DNA of 64,000 nt from Sipunculus nudus (GCA_026874595.1 CM049306.1:59588019-59652018); one strand, 5' to 3'. Positions 1 to 12,322 are shown, numbered from the stretch's first letter. A program made the numbers and translations. The notes: a model not told the origin generated them from the letters alone.

Positions 1-347
1 GAGTGTACGCACTTTTATATTATCAGGTATGCATGTTTCACATTTTATTGTATAGCAGGTGAATTGATGCTCATTGTACTGTATATTATGATTCTTCCCA
101 ATTGTTATTATCTTGTACAATTAACGCTTGAGATACTCTCTGTTAAAGAAACTGTTGGTAATAATATTTGTCAGTGTTTCTGATCTAAGGCGTAATTAAA
201 CTGTGTATGTCTTTACGGTTTCGTATAAGAATTAATACCAGTGTTATTAATGTTGATTCATGGTATTATAGGAATCATCATATATGTATTTGCATAAATA
301 TTGTATTGTATTGTGTTATGTGAATTAGTCTGTTTTCCAACTTTTCC

Positions 348-350
<3 letters not shown>

Positions 351-389
<39 letters not shown>
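351..389. repeat. (TA)n microsatellite
   Basis: An uninterrupted run of about 19 TA units, seen directly. Confidence 0.95.
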
Positions 390-392
<3 letters not shown>

Positions 393-518
393 ATAAAAGT
401 GACATGGCAGACATTTCTCTTACAGAGTTACGCACTCTTATTTGAAGAATAAAGACAGTGCATTTTTGTTTACTGAACACGTGACAGCCGAACACGACAC
501 CCTGAGGAGGGAGCCCTG

Positions 519-520
<2 letters not shown>

Positions 521-568
<48 letters not shown>
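521..568. repeat. (CA)n microsatellite
   Basis: About 24 AC/CA units, followed by a short imperfect TA stretch. The small reading frames across it encode only Thr-His or Val-Cys runs and are not genes. Confidence 0.95.
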
Positions 569-576
<8 letters not shown>

Positions 577-1228
577 GTATATATATATAATACAGACAAC
601 ACACTTATTCACTATAAATGTAATACAATGTTAATATCGCAATACGCTACTAAATATCGCAATATATTGTAATACGGTACGAAATTTGTGTTATTATAAT
701 ATTTATTTTTATTATTTATTATATCCAAGGAGGCCATGTTTTCACCAGTGTCTGTATGTTTTTATTTCGTTTGTTTGTTTGCTGATCCTGTAGGAGTGTT
801 TGCCTTAGTTTAGATGTGCGGGTACGCTCATTACTATGGTTGCCTTTTGTTCACGAGGGTTTCTCGGGATATTCGTGAAAGGGGAACTAACGTGGAAATA
901 AAGCCTTCGTTGACAGGAGGTCCCATAGTTGAAGCCATAGTTTAATAGTAATAGATGACAATATGAATAAAATTAGATCGTTTGTTCAAAGATTTATATT
1001 TTTAATGTTATCAGATCTTTCAAATTGTCTGTCATTAATGAACAATATTTTAGTTAATAAGATTTTGTGCACATAAAATACTATATAATTTATTCACACG
1101 ATAATGGTTATACTCTGTGTAAAGGTATTTTGTGTTGTGAGATCATGATAATGGAACCCTCAAGAACCTTTGAAAAGTGAAAATCGCGAAAAAAATATGA
1201 AGCCAACCACAGTATAATCAGTGATCAC

Positions 1229-1405
1229 CTGGTCGCCAGAGACGTCGAACTCGTGGAATATTCCCCTGACGGCATCCCCCTGGAAGTTAAACATGAACCC
1301 GACTCCCTCGAACTCCTCGGCGGAGATGGAGTTTGAGCCATCCTCGTCCAGCAGGTCGAACACCGTCCGGGAGTGGCGGTAGATAAACTGTTTCTCTTCG
1401 TTATC
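1229..1405 (-). CDS. EFCAB9: EFCAB9-like exon 3 (second EF-hand and start of third)
   Basis: The acceptor is CTCCCAG|GATAAC and the donor ACCAG|GTGATC. It gives exactly 59 codons, phase 0 at both ends. It encodes DNEEKQFIYRHSRTVFDLLD and then an EF loop with Asp1, Asp3, Ser5 and Glu12. It ends FHEFDVSGDQ, the first half of a further EF-hand loop. Confidence 0.88.
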
Positions 1406-4161
1406 CTGGGAGTATAAAGACAGAGACATACAAGCATTTTTAAACAGGTAATGTGAATGAAAGTTAAGTTTTAAATTCAGTTTTTAAAAGAAACAGTCCA
1501 GGAAATATAATTCAAAAAGGTAACCCTACCGGGAAATCGGAACACTGACCACATGGCACTGACTTCGCTACATTATCAAAGTCACATTTCAAATATATAA
1601 AAATATAATTGTCGGCTTTATTGTTGGTTTTTTTATTGACACACATGCGCACACAGTATTTTCACTCTATATAACATTGATTTTACACACACTTTCACTT
1701 GATTTTTTTCACGTCCACCTATACATGCTATCCTCTTAATCGAGTACACACACACACACACACACATACGCGTATAAGCGTACAAAAGAAGACCTTACTT
1801 ACACACTATATTTCCGAGGACTGACAGTTCCGCTAGAGTTAGCAAGAAAAGCTATTGAGATCCTAAACACTTAGGTTACGCATGTTTCCTCGCACACTTT
1901 ACTTTAGAAAAAGGCTGGTTAGACCTGACGAGAACAATACGTTGACTTGGCGCATAACGTGCGAGGACAACCGGCGAGGGTATTCAGTTTGTGTCATGTC
2001 TTCATGACATAGCGAGCATCTACTAATCAGCATTACAAGCAAACTTGGTTTAAACATATTTATTTGTAACAGGATTACGGAAGTGGCCAATCAGGCTAAT
2101 GTGCGTCATTTTCTGTAGATATATGTAACTCAAGGTTATACAAGACATCACAGTAGAAATAAAAGTACATTAAGTATGTGAAAACATAATATGTTCAGAT
2201 TAATGTTGTAATTCTATGTAAATTGTTACGGAACCTAATATCAACAGATCACGTATGCGTGATGAACATAAATTTTGTCAAGGAGATTTTAAAAAATCAG
2301 ATTCTGTAACACCAGGCAGCGTGAAATGTCTAGGGGGATTTAAGACGTCAGTGGTTTTTTGTTAACAAATAACTATAATTTATTCTTAAAACAACCCTAA
2401 CATTACAATACACTAAATGAAGAAAATTACAAAGTATAACAGCAGTATATCAACAAGTCAATACAATAAACAAAGAGCACAGTACCTGGATACCACCACT
2501 GTCACAGCGATAAGTCCTTTAAAATGTATAAACTTGGCGAACAGTTCACACGAATTCTCTCGGAGAATAACAGTCCAATGTAACGCTCTTGTAACAGTTC
2601 AGAAAGTAAACTTGAGGCAGGCAGCATTAAATTATATAGAGTTAGTAATAGAAGAATCCCTGAAATTACTGGATAATCGGATTGGTCCCACAAACTGACA
2701 TACACATGTCTGTGTCCGCTGGAATATTCTCTCACCTCTCTCTCGGCTCTAAAACACAGCCCCCTATTTATAACTTCTCGCCCCAAGCCGAGAATTTTCC
2801 ACTTCTCGAACAGTCTAAAGAATCTATCACAGCACACACGTTTAAAGAACATACCAGAACAACGAATGCCGTGTCTCAACATATTAGGGTTCACACGTGA
2901 GCTCGCCCCGGCTTGGCCAGGCGAGAAAGCCCCAAGCTAGCATGACAACGAGAGTTCAACCAGTACGGATTAAACTGAGAGTGCAATACCCGGCCAGGCG
3001 AGGCAGCCACAACACGAGCCACGCCCGTGTCACACAACAAAAAAGACATCTGTAAGACTTGTGCACACAATAAAAAGGGCACCTGTAACAAAATTCATAA
3101 TCTTCACCAAAATGAAACAAGACGATTAGAAAGAAATCAATTAATAATATAACAATATTATGATGTAACATGCTTTCATGATACAATAAGTTGAAAGCAC
3201 AAATACAAACGATAAACATATATTTACATATATTTACACTGGATGGAAAGATTAATAATTTTTTTCATGTAAAACGTTTTGTGTCTATTATAAACTTTAG
3301 AACCTAGCTGCTCACAGTTTTTCTTGACAGATCATAGGGTATATCTATCATGTAGATAAAAAAATATTTTTTTTTTCATGCTTACTCCTGGAACCCATGG
3401 TAATATAAGGTTCTAATTCTAACTTCTCATGATATAAATAAGATCTGATACCGCTAAACAGGTTGGATAACCAGTTTAAAAATATTATCGAGCACCAGGC
3501 TTACACATACACACACACTTTTCTAACCATCTTGCAAAGCTCTCAATAGATGGCGCTGTCATACACACACAAAACAAATTTCAAGCAAAACGTTCTTTCT
3601 GAGGACTTGCAAGAAACTTTCCCCAGCATAGTTTTCCCAGCTTTTTAAATGCTTTAAAATGATTTAACAGCTTTCATTTGCGAGGACCTATGTGTAAATC
3701 CTCACAGGATGAAAAAAGTCCTCGCGCGTTTGGTCTGCAGTCAATATCGTGTCCCCTTAAGTTCAGTTATACAAACACACACACACGGTATTCATACATA
3801 TTTTAGCGATGTGGCCTACGGTAATGCGACAGGGAAAACTAGTCATTAAATGAAAATTAATACCGCTGGGTATATAATCACGGTCATTTATACAAGCCAA
3901 AAAAAATGAAGATAAAGAACTGTATAATATTAATTGTACATTAACACAATTGTTTAAAGCAAGGGATATATTTATGTAACGGTGATCACTAATCTTTACA
4001 GCCATAGGTCCGCAAGGTGACGAAACGACTTAATATTAATTATTTGTTCTAGTTTATCAAGAGTGATATAGTCAGATGTGCAAATTGCAGTGATAATCCG
4101 ATTCCGGGAGGTCACTCCCAAAGAGGACATTTCATAAACACGTGTGATATGTGTACCCTAT

Positions 4162-4219
<58 letters not shown>

Positions 4220-5022
4220 GGAATCACGAGGAAAACAAGTGCACGGACTTTGGCATATCATAATATCTGGATTTGGCTGGTATCTGGGGATCTTATAAGT
4301 AGGCCAGATGTCACGACACACACCTGTTAAATAACACATGATTGCCGTTACACTGTTACCTGGACCGCACTTCGAAATCTTAATCCATATCACCGACTAG
4401 CCATCTAAATATTTACGCGGTAACATACGTGTAACATGGTTTCCGAGTTGGACACTGTTGATATGTAACATGAGGACTGAATCCAAATTCTGATAAAAAA
4501 ATTTAAATCTGAACTTACAAAGAACCCCCCCCCCCCCGTGAGAGACATGAAATTTAACAGCACTTGGCAGAATATCTTGTTTAATCAAAACCAGTTGTGA
4601 CACCGAAATCTACAAGATACGAGTTGTTAATTGTAGGTGCCTCGAAACACCTGTATGCACATATACAAAAAGGGGGAATTCGATAATGGACCCTATTTGA
4701 ATCTGCAGACTACCAGAACATATTGTAATCAGGGGCGTCAATATAACCCCCCCCCCTCCACTTTTTGGCAAGGGCGGGGGGGGGGGGGGTGGTCAATCTA
4801 TAACCCCGCTATTCAGAGAATATCTATATATTGCAAATGAAGTATATTAATAATTAAAAATGGTTTCATTTATGAGTTCACTATGAAATATTATATTTGA
4901 ACCTAGTTTAGAGTTAACTTATATTTGAGAAATAATAGTTTATTTTCTAAAACCTTACACTTAATTGTAAGATATTTGAAATGTGATGAAGTATATATTT
5001 GAAATATGTCATACAGATGCTA

Positions 5023-5082
<60 letters not shown>

Positions 5083-6396
5083 GTATATTTATTTATTTAT
5101 TTATGCGAGTGTGCGTGTGTGTTTACATGTGTGCGCGAGTCACCCCCTCCCCCCCCCCCCCCCCCAACCCTGGAAGATAAATTGACGCCAATTGTGTGAC
5201 CAAGAATTACCTTTTTGTGACTTTTGTATAACAGTTATCCTCAGACCACGACAGACCGGTCTTAAATGAAAGATTGGATCCAACGTTCACAATTTCATCC
5301 TAATTCTATATAGCTCTGCCTATGGGTGTCGAATGAAACCTGACGATTAATCGGTTTGACATTGACCTTTATTCATCAGTGGGAAATACCAGCTTTGTAT
5401 TATGGTATTTCTAAAAGAGTTGGTAAGATATATGGGTTTAGTTTAATAAGAATTGAAAAGTTCTAGCCATTTCTTTCATTGCATCTCACCTTTCGAAATG
5501 GATGTCAGTTTTAAATAAAGTTGTTATAAATTAATGGCAGGTTTCTTCTGGCTGATCATATATACACGCCTGTGAAAGTTCATTTTCATGATGTTAACTT
5601 TCATTAGCACTATATACCTTTTATTCAAACCAAAATTTGACAGCGAAATATTCAAATCTTTGTTCCGACGGATCAAATTTTTATAATTGTTTATAGACTC
5701 ACTGATTATGGTAAAATAAGATGTTCGGGTTTTGACCATCTATTTTGTGGAATTAAGGTCCTAGTCCATCCATCCATCGAGGATTTGCCACATCTTTAAC
5801 AAAAAAAAATGTGTCATGTCAGGTGTTATCCGCTCCGCAACTTATAAAAATATCGTTGCTTAATTATATTTATCTGGGCTTATTTCGCCACTACATTAGG
5901 CATCAAGATTTAAAGGAATCATGGCTTGACCCATAAACAACGTTTCAATGATATTGAGCGAAGGTCATGTGAAGTGAAATTAACATGGTTTTGTCTGCAC
6001 TGGAAGACTCGACTGATCAAAACCAGCTGTGACACGGAAATTTACAAGCTACAAGTTGTCCATTTCAGTCCCTGGACACACCTGGCGATCTCTCATAAAT
6101 TATGCTCTCGGGAAAATGGTCGCGATAACTTCTCCGTAATTACCCGGGTATTTTAGAAGTTGATGCCTACCGCAGAGTAAATAATATTTCCTGCGCTTGC
6201 CGTTTTTTACCTAAAAGAAACGGAATTATTTGCGATGAATCTTGAATTATGAACCCGCGAGCAACTTTTACATAAAATTTTATGACTAATTAACGTGGGT
6301 CACAGCAGTGAATTAAGTACAGTGCGAAACGCGGGTATACACAATTTTTATCATCTGGAAAGACTTGGGCATATATGTGTGAAAGTGTTTTGTGTA

Positions 6397-6454
<58 letters not shown>

Positions 6455-7815
6455 TTGTGAGTGTGTGTGTATGTTTTAATGAAATTTTCAGGGCCACGGA
6501 AGAATCGATTAGATGTTGGTGTGGATCCGTCTCATGAAGAATATGTTCCAGGAATATTAACAAATGTACAGTCACATATGCACGAATGAACCTGGGAATA
6601 TATATATATAAGGGCAGAATAAAATAATGCAAACACTTTTTGGGGAGCATTACACAATAAGGACCAACCACATGGCAGAGGCCTGCATTTCTTAAAATGC
6701 ATATTTTCTAGTTGAGTCCTCGGCTCCCATGATCGCGTTTCCGCACAAACTACCAGTGAAGATTTCTTAATAAATAAATAAATATTCCAAATCTGCTTTA
6801 TCCAGACTGACACACAAACGTTGCGTGCTCAGTCTCAGTCCAATCCCACGCCCAATAAATTCTGCTAATGATACTGCGCTTGATGGAGATAGCGCCGACA
6901 ACGCCCCATCTCACAATCTTTAGTTTCCCAATAATTGTGTATCCCGTAGTCAACAAGGGACCTTCAGGGAATCGAGACCTTTTCTTTTTCTGTCTCCTGT
7001 ATAAATGTACCGAAATAAATAAATAATATAAATAAATAAAATTGGTGAAAGTCTGCCCAGTGTGCTTAACGATTACGATTTTTTTTTCTTCCAACGGTGG
7101 TGTCACGTTTGAAATCATCCTTGTGAAAACATATTAAAGTATGCATTTAACTATTGAAATGAACAAGAGGACCTATTATAATGCACATAGCACGATGGTT
7201 TTTTTGCATTTAATAGCATTTGTGTAATCTTGGTCGGCACAATAGAAAAAAATTACCTGGGTCTTTTTAACCAAGGAGTGGACCGAATTGCGATCGGATG
7301 CTGGTAATGGCTCTTAGCATGGTGTTGATACTTTGAGGGATGATGAGGGTGTACACAAAAATCAACCCCCATCATCCTACTTAATATGCTGACTGACCCC
7401 TCGCACCGTTTCGGCCCTCTGACATTAGAGAGTGTACGACCAGCGTCAGGTTTTCAGGTCTTCTATGAGTGCGTACTAAGTCGTGCAGGCCTATTAGGCT
7501 AACTGGCAACCAGCGATACGTTCCTAGAACGCCACATCGTGTAACGTGAAAATGCTCAGTGACATAATCTCTCTATATGAAAATATGATAACATCTTATT
7601 ATCCGCGGGGATATGTAATAATGCAAAATATATAAATATATGAAAAAAATATCATTGGGTTTTACACAATATTTAAAAATTTTTAAATTAATTGGTTTGC
7701 GACATTCATAAATCTAACCTATACGTCACACATAATCAGTCGAAAACAATAAGTATAAACCTTTGATTCGCTCAGGATTGGATGAAAGAAATGTAAATGT
7801 ACAAGCTGTCATACA

Positions 7816-7847
<32 letters not shown>

Positions 7848-9084
7848 GGTTGAGCGCAGAGCAATGAGATCAGAGAGGACACTGTTATTTATAGCACTGC
7901 AGACGTAAAACGCCCATGCAGGCATATCTGACCTTGATAGCTATCAGAATACAAATAAGGAGGTAGAATTCGTCGAAGTCTATCTCTCCTGACCCGTCCA
8001 CGTCGAGGGTGTCGAACACCTTATATATCTGATCTCTGGTCAGGTCGGTCGCGTGCTTCATGAAGTGATAGAACTGGACATCTGTAAATTAACAAGACCC
8101 TTTATCAAGCTGATACGTAACGTATAAGCATACATCTTTACATGTATAACGAAAGCAATATAATCGACCGTATGAAGGATGATCATTATACAAATCTCAT
8201 ATATATATAATATAATTCCTGATAGGCTTCCACTATATACCTTTCTATAAATAATATATTGATATTTTATCATTTGTTTAAGTGAGGAAAAATAAGTGTC
8301 ATTTCTTTACTTTTATTTCTTTACGTATTGAGTGTACACAACGTCATAAGGCCCCCTAACAAATTTCCCAAATTTAGGTTCATCATAAACATACATAGAT
8401 CAGTTAGAACATGAAGTGAACCCACAAAAAATGTGGGTTCAATGCCTAACAAGCTTAAACTATATACTGATATAAATAATATACAATGGTATTTCATAAG
8501 TTAGAAATGTGCAGTAAAAATGTGTGACTTCTTGACTTATTTTTCTGGACGTGTTACGCGACGTCATTGACAAAAATACCAAAAGTGGGTTCACTTTGCA
8601 CAAAATAAATATGGGTTCACCGACAGAAATGTGGAAATTCGTAAAAAATAAGAATGTGGGTTCACTAGCTGAATGTCTATTAGACACTGAACCCGCATTT
8701 TTCTGCAAAAAAATGTGGGTTCACTTGTTGTTTTAGCCCCTTGAAGTTCATCCGCATTTCTATACCATTTCTAGTTATAAACAATATTATTTGACACATT
8801 GACTTTACACACTGGGGCAAATGCAAAAAAAAAATTTCCAAACTTTATACTGATGATGGTGATATAAATAATTTATAAAAATAATGGTGACATATCATAA
8901 GTCTTAACAGTATTAACCACGGCTCTACAGAATATGTTAGATAAATCTCACCGTTCATGCCCTGACATTCGTGAATGTCCAGCCAATTGAAATATTCGAA
9001 AAGTAATCGAACCACTTTAGCGGAAAGCAGACTGTAATTCTTATCAAGGTGAAGGTAGTTCAGAATCTCCGATTTTATCTTCAT
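1229..9084 (-). CDS. EFCAB9: EFCAB9-like EF-hand protein gene (three exons, 3' end missing)
   Basis: Exons 9084-8952, 8081-7933 and 1405-1229 join in phase (133+149+177 nt) to give 153 codons without a stop. The start begins MKIKSEILNYLHLDKNYSLL, which resembles the EFCAB9 N-terminus. It is followed by a GAT codon split across intron 1, giving NDVQFYHFMKHATDL. Exon 2 carries a canonical EF loop (DVDGSGEIDFDE, ligands at 1, 3, 5, 7, 9, 12). Exon 3 carries RHSRTVFDLLDEDGSNS, a second EF loop, and the start of a third (FDVSGDQ) cut by intron 3. EFCAB9 in mammals is a cytosolic, Ca2+-sensing partner of the sperm CatSper channel; this role is known for the family and inferred here. The usual length is about 200 residues, so about 45 C-terminal residues are missing. 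Intron 2 is 6.5 kb and filled with repeats. CRE-type sites lie just upstream. Orthology rests on remembered family features, not a search. Confidence 0.85.
2224..3090. mobile_element. Solo LTR (family A, copy 1)
   Basis: An 867-bp block runs from TGTTACGGAACC to CACCTGTAACA, with matching inverted termini TGTTAC/GTAACA (TG...CA ends). It is flanked by a perfect 4-bp direct repeat, AAAT, at 2220-2223 and 3091-3094. A second copy lies at 42745-43558. There is no internal coding region, so this is best read as a solo LTR left by LTR-LTR recombination. The parent family is unknown; 4-bp duplications fit Ty3/Gypsy-like or BEL-like integrases. The small ORFs inside it are not genes. Confidence 0.75.
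4164..4216. repeat. (TA)n microsatellite
   Basis: About 26 TA units, seen directly. Confidence 0.95.
4734..5189. mobile_element. MITE-like element with GGCGTCAAT termini and internal (TA)n (copy 1)
   Basis: It starts GGCGTCAATAT and ends ATTGACGCC, an inverted pair. Inside are a C run, a G run (4773-4790), an AT-rich core with CTAAAACCTTA, a (TA)n tract at 5027-5074 and a C-run near the right end. The same order recurs at 56346-56787, and a truncated form lies around 37220-39216. It is non-coding, so any transposase would act in trans; the superfamily is unknown. Confidence 0.6.
6401..6451. repeat. (TA)n microsatellite
   Basis: About 25 AT units followed by a short GT-rich stretch. Confidence 0.95.
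7818..7846. repeat. Poly(C) tract
   Basis: An uninterrupted run of about 29 C, just 3' of EFCAB9 exon 2 on the coding strand. Its length may be unreliable in the assembly. Confidence 0.9.
7933..8081 (-). CDS. EFCAB9: EFCAB9-like exon 2 (first EF-hand)
   Basis: The acceptor reads TTTACAG|ATGTCC and the donor ATCAAG|GTCAGA. The 149 nt complete the split Asp codon and end in phase 0. The loop FDTLDVDGSGEIDFDEF has all canonical calcium ligands, followed by a hydrophobic helix (FYLLICILIAIK). Confidence 0.88.
8417..8723. repeat. Cluster of GGGTTCAC motifs and hairpins in EFCAB9 intron 1
   Basis: GGGTTCA(C) or its complement occurs at 8417-8426 (inverted), 8432-8441, 8585-8594, 8611-8620, 8656-8665, 8688-8694 (inverted) and 8715-8724. 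The first pair is a perfect 10-bp hairpin, TGAACCCACA / TGTGGGTTCA, with an A5 loop. The last pair forms a second, longer hairpin. It could be a degraded foldback element or a cluster of binding sites. Confidence 0.6.
8952..9084 (-). CDS. EFCAB9: EFCAB9-like exon 1 (start codon)
   Basis: The ATG at 9084-9082 opens 44 codons plus one base. The exon ends AACG|GTGAGA, a good donor. An in-frame upstream Met exists, but the MKIK start fits the family start better. The residues are mostly helical with no EF loop. Confidence 0.85.
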
Positions 9085-9164
9085 GTTGACAAGTTGGTTG
9101 TACAAACAGATGTGTCGTTCATGACATTGAATCGAAACGCACACACCTTGACGTTTCCTTCATG

Positions 9165-9205
9165 TGACGTCATACAGTAATTTCGTCATAATGAGGATGA
9201 CGTAA
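9165..9205. promoter_or_regulatory. Two CRE-type sites upstream of the EFCAB9-like gene
   Basis: A perfect palindromic CRE, TGACGTCA, at 9165-9172 lies 81 bp upstream of the ATG. A variant, TGACGTAA, lies at 9198-9205. CREB/CREM-type bZIP factors bind such sites, and CREM drives many male germ-line genes in mammals. The sites are seen; the regulation is inferred. Confidence 0.4.
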
Positions 9206-12201
9206 TGAAATGAGCGCAGTAGGTTATTATTCCATAATTTTATTCAAAGATCTTTTGTGATGTCCTTCAAACTGATGGTAATTATTGCTCACGCTGATTC
9301 CTTTACTTGTGATTAAAAATCCCTAGTTTAATACTTAAATCGACAGTCTAATCCACAGTAAGGTACACATCTAAAAAGTAGGCCTTATTAATTTTTTTAT
9401 GCTTTCATTTTTGGTTTGGCACACATTTTTTTTCACCAAAAATACAAATAGCAAATTGCAAATTTAATTGGTGAGAGAGCATTAAGATACTCGGTTGAAT
9501 TTTCTTTAAATGATTTTTTAAACGGAACATGAAAACAGGTCAACAATTAAAGACATCTCTTCACATTCAACATGAAATGGACATGGCAGGGAACATTTAT
9601 GACGTCATTGTAGACATTACGTAGGAAAGAGGCATCCATAACGACGGAACCTATCAAAATTTGTTTATAATGTTCACATATTCTAGGATCTGTTGCATTA
9701 AGGTGTCTTTAAAAGCAATACTGGTGACTAAAGCCAAGGGCGATGTGTATGTCACTATAGTTACCATTATGGCATCACAATTGTTACAATGGTATTTAGG
9801 CCTGTTACTGGGCATAAGTCCAGTAAATGTTATTGCAACAGACATCAAAGGACAAACATGAACATATGTGTCAAACATGTCAACCAGGCGGTAAAGTGAA
9901 TAACACTAATTTTGCATTTACCCCTTTTCTTCCGTAGTGCAAGTTTCGTTCGGCCAGTTTGATCAAAAGATGATTGCAAAAAAACAGGTGGACAGGGGTA
10001 GTGGAAGGGACTACATAGACAAAGGGCCAACAGTAACCCCCACCGCCTCCCTAATGATAAGTTAGACTAGTAATCAATAACAAACGTCGTTTCATTTGGC
10101 AATAAAATCCAGATGAACCAGAAAGTAGTTAAATATAAAATTTCCTTTTTGGTTGGGTGGGGGGGATCTTCTAATACCAAGCCTTTAGTCGCCTATTACT
10201 TTAGTGAGAAAACGTGACCATATATAAGTTTACTGGATTAATCACTAAATTCAATGAGCAACAGCTGACGGAACAGGCTTTATGTTCAAAATACCTCTTT
10301 TAAATTAAATTTTTTAAATTTCAGCCAGATACATCGAACCACACCTGCGATAAATGCCTGATAGTATTCTACAAATACGTGATTGTAGTGAACGTCACAA
10401 GTCCTGTGTCCAAGAAATCTACCTAAGATTTCAGGCCGTTACATTGAACGACTCCTGAGGTTTGTGTGATTTCCACCAAAACAGATCTACAGATCGATGC
10501 CAGGTGAAATATAATGATATACATATACTGCATATTGGAGAGGTTTACAGAACCAGGTAGAGATAATCTTTTAAGCAGGTTCATACATTTCTACAGGGAT
10601 TTTTATAGGAGTCAATTGTTGTCAAGGAATATAATATACAAGGTCTTAGATGTGCATTACGAAAGCTGTTATGACCAAGATCTTATTCCACATTGTAAAG
10701 TACGACAGTATATTCAGTCTGGGAACTAATTATAGAAAACGACCGCAATGGGTTACATATATTTGAACCAGAAGTGAGCGGTGGATAATTCCTTCTTGAA
10801 ACTACTCTTGAACAAAACGAAACGAAATCGACATCTCTGTAAACTGTTGTACAAATTTATTTCCTCCTGCTAAAGAGCTCCTGTATTAAAATACTAAGAT
10901 TGTCAAATGCATGTATATACAAATATTTTAAAAATATATAAAAGAAGTTCGACCATAACCCTCGTTGAGGATGTACATGGACATATCGAACACATGATAT
11001 CAGCGAAAGAAATCAAAAGAAACATTTAAATTAACGTGTATACATTTTCACATACATGATCAGAGATGGCTGACAGTAATAATGCAGTAATAATCTCAGA
11101 GTACCCTCACTCAGTAACATGCATCTCTCAGACATGCCTGTCCAGCATGATACCCTGGGAATTCAGTCATGTTTGTGCTAAATAGAATTAATACGAGGTC
11201 GCATAATTCCTTGTAAATGCTCGAGCTGATGTTTGATTCACATATTTACACATACACCTGATATTGTGGTGCAAGTCGGGTCGATTATGAGGTGATACAA
11301 GTGCCATGGCTCCGTTTTCAGCTTTCAGTTTTCGCGCGTGTACTCATATTTAAGCCTCAGTTGGACTAAGACTGGTTTTTCGTTTTATGTGTTACTGTCC
11401 ATTTCATGTGGCTATCATACAGCAGCCAATCTCTCAGTGGCCCGTCAATTTCTGTCATCAGTTTATCTACAAGAGCAAGCAGATGTACATGAGGATTACA
11501 ATTATATAACAGGCTCACAGTTTAGTTATAAATTACTTGTTTTGTCAATCTTTCGGCGTACCATATTTCGGATTAAATATAGTACACGTGGTCAATATTC
11601 AGGACATCATCCTGAACTTTAGTATCAAATACAACTATGTGAGGTTCAGTACAATGTCAGAAATACAGCTCAATAATATGTCAAAAACAAGAAGATATGC
11701 TATCAGAGAGACTTCACACCTGCAAACTTCCTATGATGTACACTCTATGGAAGATTTATAAATGTGAATTGTAACATTAGAACACTCATTTTACATACAT
11801 TTTACATACATCCATGGCACATATTTTATATATAAATCTAAAGATGATATATATATATACATATATATAAGGTTATTTAATAACGCGCCCGGACTCTTGT
11901 CGGTCTGCAAGTGTAGCTGGCGTTTGGTCGAGAGAATAGCAGGTGCGGATCCAGGATTTAAGAAAAGGGGGGTCAAACCCAGGAGGACTATGATAAAACC
12001 TAAAAAAAAGGTCCTCAGGTTCGGAAAGGGGTGGGGGGGGGGGGGCCAGCCCGCCCCCCCCCCCCCCCCCGGGGGATCCGCTTCTGCATAGGGAACCGCG
12101 ACTACATTGTCTCCTCGTGTATCTATAAAAATCATTTTTATAGTACAGCCCGCAAACCGATACACTGCTTTCTGGCCACGTCTTATGGATGAAAGACTAA
12201 C
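9206..12201. other. Intergenic stretch with no recognised exon
   Basis: No convincing coding sequence was seen. The terminal exon of the CRAL-TRIO gene (after 12202, minus strand) should fall here, or be lost, but I could not identify it. The stretch contains one GGATCC-type MITE at 11938-12092. Confidence 0.45.
11938..12092. mobile_element. GCGGATCC-type MITE with G- and C-runs (copy 1)
   Basis: It begins GTGCGGATCCAGGATTTAAG and ends GGGGATCCGCTTCTG, so the two ends are inverted. The interior AACCCAGGAGGACTA...AAGGTCCTCAGGTT recurs at 35598-35798 and 50722-50930. Long G- and C-runs flank the middle and could pair or form G-quadruplexes. It is non-coding, and it lies in the intron downstream of CRAL-TRIO exon 5. 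Confidence 0.6.
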
Positions 12202-12322
12202 CTGTGAGTTCCCGGATGGTGCCGGCATGTGGCCCCAGGTATCCATCAGGGTGATATTCGCGGGGTAAACATTTATGTTCAATGCTAGAACGAAGGCTTT
12301 CTAGGCTGTCGTGGAGGAAAAG
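12202..12322 (-). CDS. CRAL-TRIO gene exon 5
   Basis: The acceptor is TGTTTCAG|CTTTTC and the donor ACTCACAG|GTTAGT. It encodes LFLHDSLESLRSSIEHKCLP and REYHPDGYLGPHAGTIRELT, the C-terminal end of the CRAL-TRIO fold. It finishes one base into a codon, so a further exon is required. Confidence 0.8.

Larger units (their letters stand above)
1..1228. other. AT-rich non-coding flank or intron 3 of the EFCAB9-like gene
   Basis: I see no exon here on either strand. The stretch holds two microsatellites, listed separately. The last EFCAB9 exon, which should complete the third EF-hand, would be expected in or beyond this stretch on the minus strand. I did not find it and infer that it lies off the left edge. 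Confidence 0.5.
3095..7932. other. Repeat-filled part of EFCAB9 intron 2
   Basis: No exon was recognised. It holds (TA)n tracts, C/G runs, a TA-containing MITE (4734-5189) and two diverged copies of a short motif: TCAAAACCAG and the following 35-40 bases at about 4585 recur at about 6016. The rest looks like unique AT-rich intron. Confidence 0.55.

Noticed and set aside
11791-12282. 163-codon minus-strand reading frame
   Set aside because: It overlaps CRAL-TRIO exon 5 in a different frame, then crosses the exon 5 donor and a GCGGATCC MITE.
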